Source: Herbiconiux sp. (GTDB lineage Bacteria > Actinomycetota > Actinomycetes > Actinomycetales > Microbacteriaceae). Taken from it: a stretch of 64,000 bases of DNA. Shown here one piece after another: positions 59,726-64,000 of this stretch; the stretch's first letter is position 1, and each line of letters begins with the position of its first letter. The stretch covers positions 186,001-250,000 of the forward strand of contig NZ_SCVE01000006.1 of assembly GCF_004297105.1 (NCBI RefSeq), given 5' to 3'. The notes beneath the pieces were generated by a model. That model searched no databases and had not been told where the DNA came from. It was given only the letters and a program-made list of their open reading frames with translations. The translations under genes and the position numbers were made by a program.

Positions 59726-60262
59726 ATGAACAAGAACACCACCCTCATCACGACCGCGTTCGCGACCGGCGCGATCGCGCTGATCACGGCCGGGATCGCG
59801 GCGCCCGCCGCGTTCGCCACCTCCGAGACGCCCGCCCCTTCGGCCTCGTCGACGGCCTCGCCCGCCGAATTGCCGTCGGCATCGCCGTCGCCTTCGGTCG
59901 ATTACGAGAGCCCCGTTGCGCCGACCGCCGAGGAGCTCGCCGCCGCGGGTCTCACGGTCGACGGCCTGACGATCACCCCGGGGATCGATTCCTACACCAT
60001 CTCCGCGGATTCGATCCATCTCGCCAACGGCGCCACCGATGCCGTGTTCAGCATCGGCGACAACCGGGCCCACAACGGCGGCGTGAATTACACCGACTGG
60101 GTCGACATCACCGCGGGCAATGACGGCACCGGCTACAGCGTGACCATCCCGGTCGACTCCGGCGACTACACCGTCACCGTGAGCGCCGGCTCCAGCGCAG
60201 CCGACGGCAGCCCGCTCCTGGGCGATCTCGCCCAGGTGGCCGTCACCGTCCCCGCGCAGTAG
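59726..60262 (+). CDS. Small secreted protein, unknown function
   Basis: A 178-residue exported protein. A signal peptide (residues 1-31, ending AAPAAFA) is followed by a Ser/Pro/Ala-rich spacer (about 33-60) and a beta-rich domain (about 75-178) with repeated Gly/Thr/Val strands. There is no anchor, so it is released or loosely bound. I do not recognise the domain. The ATG has AAAAGGAGAA 7 bp upstream, a very strong ribosome-binding site, which suggests high expression. Its divergence from the second OmpR-type regulator suggests control by that system. Confidence 0.75.
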   Translation: MNKNTTLITTAFATGAIALITAGIAAPAAFATSETPAPSASSTASPAELPSASPSPSVDYESPVAPTAEELAAAGLTVDGLTITPGIDSYTISADSIHLANGATDAVFSIGDNRAHNGGVNYTDWVDITAGNDGTGYSVTIPVDSGDYTVTVSAGSSAADGSPLLGDLAQVAVTVPAQ

Positions 60263-60267
60263 CGGCC

Positions 60268-60315
60268 GTGAACGGGCCCGTTCGGCACATCCCGGTGACG
60301 ATCGGGCCCGTTCAC
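60268..60315. terminator. Bidirectional terminator
   Basis: GTGAACGGGCCCG and CGGGCCCGTTCAC form a perfect 13-bp stem around a 22-base loop between two convergent genes. The right arm overlaps the last codons of the epoxide hydrolase gene. Confidence 0.75.
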
Positions 60316-61505
60316 GCTGTCGTATCTTCCCCGCTCCGGGCGGACGGGTGACGGAGGCTTCTCAGGCCGGCTCGGATCCCGTCGACGAGGATCTGCGGTT
60401 GCTCGAGAGCGGCGAAGTGCCCGCCGCTCTCGGCTTCGCCGTAGTGGATCAGGTCGCTGTAGGCGTCTTCGATCCAGGTTCTCGGCAGCAGCGGGATATC
60501 CCGGGGGAACACGGTCACCGCCACCGGCAGCGCGAGCGCCGGACCGGCCATGGTGGCCGACCGGTTGTCCCAGTAGATGCGCGCCGAGGAGGCGGCACTG
60601 TTGGTGAACCAGGCGAGCGACACCTGGTCCAGGATGGCGTCGACGCTGAGGGCGTCCTCCGCCAGCCCACGGTTGTCGGTCTTGGATTGGTACTTCTCGT
60701 AGATCCAGGCCGCCTGGCCGGCCGGCGAATCCGCCAGCGCGAATCCGACGGTCTGGGGCTTCGTGCCCTGGAGATGGTTCGATCCACCAAGCGGTCCGGA
60801 ATAGAGGGCCAAGCCGTCGACCGCGCGCTGCTCCTCGGGGGTGAGCTCGTCGGGGATCCGAGCCGGGAAGGCGTACGGCGTGTTCAGGTGGATTCCGAGG
60901 AGTCCGTCGGGCCGCAGAGCGCCGAGGGCCGTCGTGACCGCTCCACCCCAGTCACCGCCGTGGGCCGCCCAGTCGCGGTAGCCGAGGCGGCCCATGAGTT
61001 CCGCCCACGCGGTGGCGATCCGCGCGGTGTCCCAGCCCTGCTCGGTCGGCTTTCCGGAGAACCCGAATCCGGGGAGCGACGGGATGACGACGTCGAACGA
61101 ATCGGTGACGGCCCCACCGTGTGCGACAGGGTCGGTGAGCGGCCCGATCAGTGTCAGGAAGTCGGCGTTCGAACCCGGCCAGCCGTGCGTGAGGAGGAGC
61201 GGCATCGCCCCCGGGTTGCCCGATCTGACGTGGATGAAGTGGATGTCGATCCCATCGATCGTGGCCAGGAACTGGGGGAAGGAGTTCAGCTCCGACTCGA
61301 AGCGTCGCCAGTCGTAGTCGCGCTGCCAGTAGTCGACGAGCGATCGTGCATTCTGCAGGCGCACACCCTGCGACCAGTCCTGAACCGTCTCCTGGGCGGG
61401 CCAGCGGGTCCTGATGAGGCGCTCGGCGAGATCATCGATCTCGGAGGCCGGGATGGCGACCCGGAACGGACGGATGTCTTGTGTGGCGCGGATGGACGAG
61501 GTCAT
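60312..61505 (-). CDS. Epoxide hydrolase (alpha/beta hydrolase with EHN domain)
   Basis: A 397-residue soluble hydrolase. The first 105 residues form the epoxide-hydrolase N-terminal domain (IRPFRVAIPASEIDDLAERLIRTRWP). The oxyanion block is LLTHGWPGS, the nucleophile aspartate is in AAHGGDWGGAVT, and the catalytic histidine is in SGGHFAALEQP. It would open epoxides to diols, for instance in detoxification. It is preceded by CAGGAG and divergent from a TetR regulator, with two palindromic operators in the spacer, so it is almost certainly repressed by that protein. Confidence 0.92.
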   Translation of the reverse strand: MTSSIRATQDIRPFRVAIPASEIDDLAERLIRTRWPAQETVQDWSQGVRLQNARSLVDYWQRDYDWRRFESELNSFPQFLATIDGIDIHFIHVRSGNPGAMPLLLTHGWPGSNADFLTLIGPLTDPVAHGGAVTDSFDVVIPSLPGFGFSGKPTEQGWDTARIATAWAELMGRLGYRDWAAHGGDWGGAVTTALGALRPDGLLGIHLNTPYAFPARIPDELTPEEQRAVDGLALYSGPLGGSNHLQGTKPQTVGFALADSPAGQAAWIYEKYQSKTDNRGLAEDALSVDAILDQVSLAWFTNSAASSARIYWDNRSATMAGPALALPVAVTVFPRDIPLLPRTWIEDAYSDLIHYGEAESGGHFAALEQPQILVDGIRAGLRSLRHPSARSGEDTTA

Positions 61506-61547
61506 GGCAGGTCACTCCTGAAATCGATCGACGTGAGCAACGGCCAT

Positions 61548-61593
61548 TGCACACTGGTGTGCAGACTATGCGATTGCACACCGGTGTGCAATC
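61548..61593. promoter_or_regulatory. Twin TetR operators
   Basis: TGCACAC-TG-GTGTGCA (61548-61563) and a 22-bp perfect palindrome centred on TTGCACACCGGTGTGCAA (61572-61593) lie in the divergent spacer, with centres 27 bp apart. They share the core GCACAC-N2-GTGTGC, so a TetR dimer should bind both. The second ends 8 bp before the TetR ATG, so autoregulation is expected. Confidence 0.85.
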
Positions 61594-61601
61594 ATCGATT
61601 C

Positions 61602-62204
61602 ATGCAGAGCGATTCCCGAGGGTCCGGCGTGGCCGACACGAGAGAACGAATCCTCGATGTGGCCATCAGGGTGCTGGGCACGAGCCCCGACGCGGGCATG
61701 GGCGAGATCGCTCGGGCCGCCGGCGTGGTCAGGCGCACCGTCTACGGCTACTTCCCCTCCCGCGCCGACCTCGTTCGGGCGCTCACCGAACGCGCCGTGA
61801 ACGAGATCGCCGCCGTGCTCGCCCGTGGTGACGCGGCCGACGCACCGGCCGACTCGGCGTGGGCCGACTTCATCTCCCGCCTCTGGCCCCTGGTGCACCG
61901 CTATCGGGTGCTGGTGGTGCTGCGGCGCGGGGAGTTCGGCGAAGACATCCATGCCCTTCTCGAACCGGTCGAGGATTCGCTGGCCGACCTGGTGCGGCAG
62001 GGGCAGGACGACGGGTCCTTCGGCCGGCACCTCCCCGCCGGCATCCTCAGCCAGGTCGCCTGGTCGGCGGTGTTCACCATCGCCGACAGCGACCTGTCGA
62101 GTGGGTCAGGGTCCCTCGGGGTCTCGGCTCCGATCGTGACGAGCCTTCTCCTGCTCGGGGTGCCGGAACCACGCGCCCGATCCCTCGCCGAGGCCCGCTC
62201 CTGA
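61602..62204 (+). CDS. TetR family repressor of the epoxide hydrolase
   Basis: A 200-residue regulator with the N-terminal TetR helix-turn-helix GMGEIARAAGVVRRTVYGYFPSRADLVRAL (about 30-60) after TRERILDVAIRVLG. The C-terminal ligand-binding part is helical. The ATG at 61602 directly follows the palindromic operators, and the open frame further upstream is antisense shadow of the hydrolase. The inducer is probably an epoxide or related substrate, which is inference from the divergent gene. Confidence 0.9.
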   Translation: MQSDSRGSGVADTRERILDVAIRVLGTSPDAGMGEIARAAGVVRRTVYGYFPSRADLVRALTERAVNEIAAVLARGDAADAPADSAWADFISRLWPLVHRYRVLVVLRRGEFGEDIHALLEPVEDSLADLVRQGQDDGSFGRHLPAGILSQVAWSAVFTIADSDLSSGSGSLGVSAPIVTSLLLLGVPEPRARSLAEARS

Positions 62205-62229
62205 CCTCCGGCGGATCGCGTCCGGTGGC

Positions 62230-62934
62230 TCAGTCGGCGTGGTCGGCCAGGGGCGTGTGGGCGAGTCGATCAAGCCAGAGACTCAGCAGTTGGTCTTCAG
62301 CAGGTTCGAGAACCGCCGGCTGAGGAAGCAGCGCCTTGAGCTGCGAGGCGGCCGACGCCACCGTGATCTCCCCAACGGCCGAGGAGGGTCTCGTGATCGC
62401 AGCGAGGATCGCCTCTCGGGCGACTGCGCTGATGCTCAGATCGCGATCGGCGATCGGCGTGTCGAGCAGGGTCAGTGTGACGCCGCGAGCCGCAGCATGG
62501 AAGACTGCCGCGGCCAGATCCGGGCTTCCGATCAGTCGACCTGCGCGATCGACGGAGCGGATCTTCTCCGCGAGCATCGCCTGCCCGGCGAGGATCGCCG
62601 GGCTCGGGTGCGTGCGCGACTGGGCCACGCGGTAGGCGGCCGGGTGATCCAGACCGAACCGGATCGCGTCATCCCAGCCCCTGCGCAGAGCCTCGACAGG
62701 ATCGGCAGGAGGCTTCCTCGACCCCTTCTCTCGAACCCATTCCGCCTGCACCTGTTCCGCCGCCGCGTCGAGCAGCCCGAGCTTGTCGCCGAAGAGGCGG
62801 TAGATGGCGGGGGCCTGCACGCCGGCGCGGGCCGTCACCGCCCGAGTCGAGACGGCGTCGATGCCGCCGTCGTCGAGAAGTTCGATCGCGGCGCGCAGGA
62901 TGCGCTCACGGGGAGGAAGTGCGACCTCGGTCAT
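62230..62934 (-). CDS. TetR family regulator
   Basis: A 234-residue regulator with the N-terminal RERILRAAIELLDDGGIDAVSTRAVTARAGVQAPAIYRLFGDKLGLLDA typical of TetR proteins, followed by a helical effector domain. TAATCT lies exactly 6 bp before the ATG, so the transcript is probably leaderless. It is divergent from an NAD(P)H-binding protein; the spacer has repeated TTAGCGTCG sites that it may bind. Its C-terminal neighbour ends 26 bp away on the opposite strand. Confidence 0.9.
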   Translation of the reverse strand: MTEVALPPRERILRAAIELLDDGGIDAVSTRAVTARAGVQAPAIYRLFGDKLGLLDAAAEQVQAEWVREKGSRKPPADPVEALRRGWDDAIRFGLDHPAAYRVAQSRTHPSPAILAGQAMLAEKIRSVDRAGRLIGSPDLAAAVFHAAARGVTLTLLDTPIADRDLSISAVAREAILAAITRPSSAVGEITVASAASQLKALLPQPAVLEPAEDQLLSLWLDRLAHTPLADHAD

Positions 62935-62940
62935 GCTGTC

Positions 62941-63005
62941 AGATTACCGCAGAGTGTGTTAGCGTCGCTACCAGAATTCCCTCAGGAGTAGTTAGCGTCG
63001 ATACC
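62941..63005. promoter_or_regulatory. Operator repeats and leaderless -10 between TetR and NmrA-like genes
   Basis: TAATCT (minus strand, 62941-62946) is the -10 of the TetR gene. TTAGCGTCGCTACC (62959-62972) contains the 11-bp palindrome TAGCG-T-CGCTA; TTAGCGTCGATACC (62992-63005) repeats it with one change, 33 bp further on, about three helical turns. AAGGAG follows, directly before the NmrA-like gene. Confidence 0.6.
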
Positions 63006-63020
63006 AAGGAGTTGATTGTC

Positions 63021-63881
63021 ATGATCGTCGTCAGCGGAGCCACCGGGCGCCTCGGAGGAGCAGTCCTCACCGAGTTGCTCGAGCACCTTCCCGCGAGTGA
63101 GGTCGGTGCGAGTACGACACGGCCGGAGGAGTTGGCCCGCTTCTCCGAGGCGGGAGTTCGCGTTCGCCGCGGAGACTTCGACGATCCGGCGTCGCTCGGC
63201 CATTCCTTCGATGGAGCGGACCGCGTGCTGCTCGTCTCGGCGCCCCGACACGGGGAGGCCGCCATCGCTGCCCATCGCGTGGCCATCTCGGCTGCGCGCG
63301 ATGCAGGAGTGGGTCGACTGTTCTACACCAGCCATGTGGGCGCCGACGCACTGTCGCCGTTCCCTCCTGCAGTGACACATGCCGCGACGGAGGTGATGCT
63401 CCGCGACAGCGGGATCGCCTTCACCGCCCTGCGAAACGGCTTCTACGCCGACACCCCGCTCCGTCTCGTGCGGAGTGCCGCCGAGTCCGGAGTCCTCCGG
63501 GTGCCCGCCGATGCCCCCGTGTCGTGGACGATGCACCGGGATCTCGCACCGGGAATCGCCGCACTTCTCCTGGATCCGGCCATCGACCTCCCCGCGATCA
63601 ATCTGACCGCCGGCCGGGCGATGGACATGGCGGAGCTGGCCGAAGCGGGCCGGCGGAGCCTCGGCCGAGTCATCCGTCACGAACAGATCAGCGACGAGGA
63701 CTTCGCGGCCGGCCTCGCGGCAACGGGAGCACCCGCGATCGCCGTCACGATGACACTCGGCATCTTCCTCGCATCACGACAACGTCATCTCGGGATCGTC
63801 GATCCCTCGCTCACCGAACTCCTCGATCGACCGACGACGTCACTCGAGGCGGCGATACCGGAAGGCATCGACGTGAGCTGA
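63021..63881 (+). CDS. NAD(P)H-binding NmrA/QorB-like protein, second copy
   Basis: A 286-residue atypical short-chain dehydrogenase. The Rossmann motif is VVSGATGRLGGAVL (residues 3-16), then LFYTSHVGADA and TALRNGFYADTPLRLV, as in the QorB/NmrA group. It shares the architecture of the protein at 17291-18145 but is clearly diverged. The ATG has AAGGAG about 10 bp upstream. It is divergent from a TetR gene rather than an HxlR gene. A terminator follows, then tRNA-fMet on the other strand. Confidence 0.87.
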   Translation: MIVVSGATGRLGGAVLTELLEHLPASEVGASTTRPEELARFSEAGVRVRRGDFDDPASLGHSFDGADRVLLVSAPRHGEAAIAAHRVAISAARDAGVGRLFYTSHVGADALSPFPPAVTHAATEVMLRDSGIAFTALRNGFYADTPLRLVRSAAESGVLRVPADAPVSWTMHRDLAPGIAALLLDPAIDLPAINLTAGRAMDMAELAEAGRRSLGRVIRHEQISDEDFAAGLAATGAPAIAVTMTLGIFLASRQRHLGIVDPSLTELLDRPTTSLEAAIPEGIDVS

Positions 63882-63890
63882 CAGAGAAAG

Positions 63891-63925
63891 GCAGAAGGCC
63901 CTGACTTCACGTCAGGGCCTTCTGC
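63891..63925. terminator. Bidirectional terminator before tRNA-fMet
   Basis: GCAGAAGGCCCTGAC and its complement form a perfect 15-bp stem around the loop TTCAC. It lies between the NmrA-like gene and the convergent tRNA gene and can serve both. Confidence 0.9.
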
Positions 63926-63929
63926 TTAC

Positions 63930-64000
63930 TGGTTGCGGGGACAGGATTTGAACCTGCGACCTCTGGGTTATGAGCCCAGCGAGCTACCGAACTGCTCCAC
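63930..64000 (-). tRNA. tRNA-fMet (initiator, CAT anticodon), 5' end cut by window
   Basis: Read on the minus strand, the gene ends CCCCGCAACCA with an encoded CCA (63930-63932). It has the T arm GCAGGTTCAAATCCTG-like fold and an anticodon loop CTCATAA with CAT at 63970-63972. Three consecutive G-C pairs (GGG/CCC) in the anticodon stem are the mark of the initiator tRNA rather than elongator Met or tRNA-Ile(CAT). The first few bases of the acceptor stem lie beyond base 64000. Confidence 0.93.

Overview
The window is about 70% GC actinobacterial DNA and most resembles the family Microbacteriaceae. The reasons are GTG starts, dense GTGA/ATGA gene overlaps, many leaderless genes with a -10 box directly before the start codon, LAxTG (class E type) sortase signals, F420-dependent and SufU/SufS-type proteins, and the absence of mycolic-acid genes. 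I see no prophage, transposase, CRISPR array or plasmid feature, and it reads as ordinary chromosome. The right edge enters an initiator tRNA-Met gene on the minus strand; the left edge cuts an MFS (DHA2-type) exporter.

Layout: 1-11 kb holds the cut exporter, a PhzF-like protein, a lipoprotein, an M18 aminopeptidase, a Na+/H+ antiporter, a HAD phosphatase, and a LysR - MFS - 3-hydroxybutyrate dehydrogenase module. 11-27 kb holds a cell-surface acyltransferase (AT3-SGNH), a CYTH-CHAD protein, a class IV aminotransferase, an HxlR/NAD(P)H-binding pair, an F420-type oxidoreductase, MOSC and acetolactate decarboxylase genes, a tiny sortase substrate, a TagB/TagF-like polymerase, an HtrA protease, an aminotransferase and a nitrilase-family amidase. 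27.4-33 kb holds the most distinctive locus: a tight four-gene minus-strand operon (adenylate-forming enzyme, 3-beta-HSD-like reductase, KAS III-like ketosynthase, cytochrome P450) divergent from a GAP/Sap-type membrane protein, which looks like a small unassigned biosynthetic cluster with a possible lipid exporter. 33-45 kb holds a secreted beta-amylase, a sortase-anchored M28 peptidase, a DMT permease, a GH63-type glucosidase, SufU/SufS and an amine oxidase. 45-53 kb holds small membrane proteins, a type B carboxylesterase, a second GAP protein, a NarL-type two-component system and a VIT-type iron/manganese transporter. 53-58 kb holds a ferric-reductase-like flavocytochrome, an FMN-carrier protein, ApbE and an OmpR-type two-component system, all in one overlapping operon behind a candidate iron-box. 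58-64 kb holds a second OmpR-type system, a secreted protein, an epoxide hydrolase with a TetR regulator and twin operators, a second regulator/NAD(P)H-binding pair, and tRNA-fMet.

Non-coding structure worth attention: a bipartite palindrome element (TTGCCACAA-N-TTGTGGCAA followed 32 bp later by a degenerate partner), present as a tandem array at 3.4-3.7 kb and as a single copy at 11.3 kb; at least fourteen genes with TANNNT placed exactly 6 (once 7) bases before the start codon; several long perfect terminators between convergent genes; and perfect operator-like palindromes before the acyltransferase and the epoxide hydrolase/TetR pair. All functions are read from protein motifs and gene context; no database search was possible.
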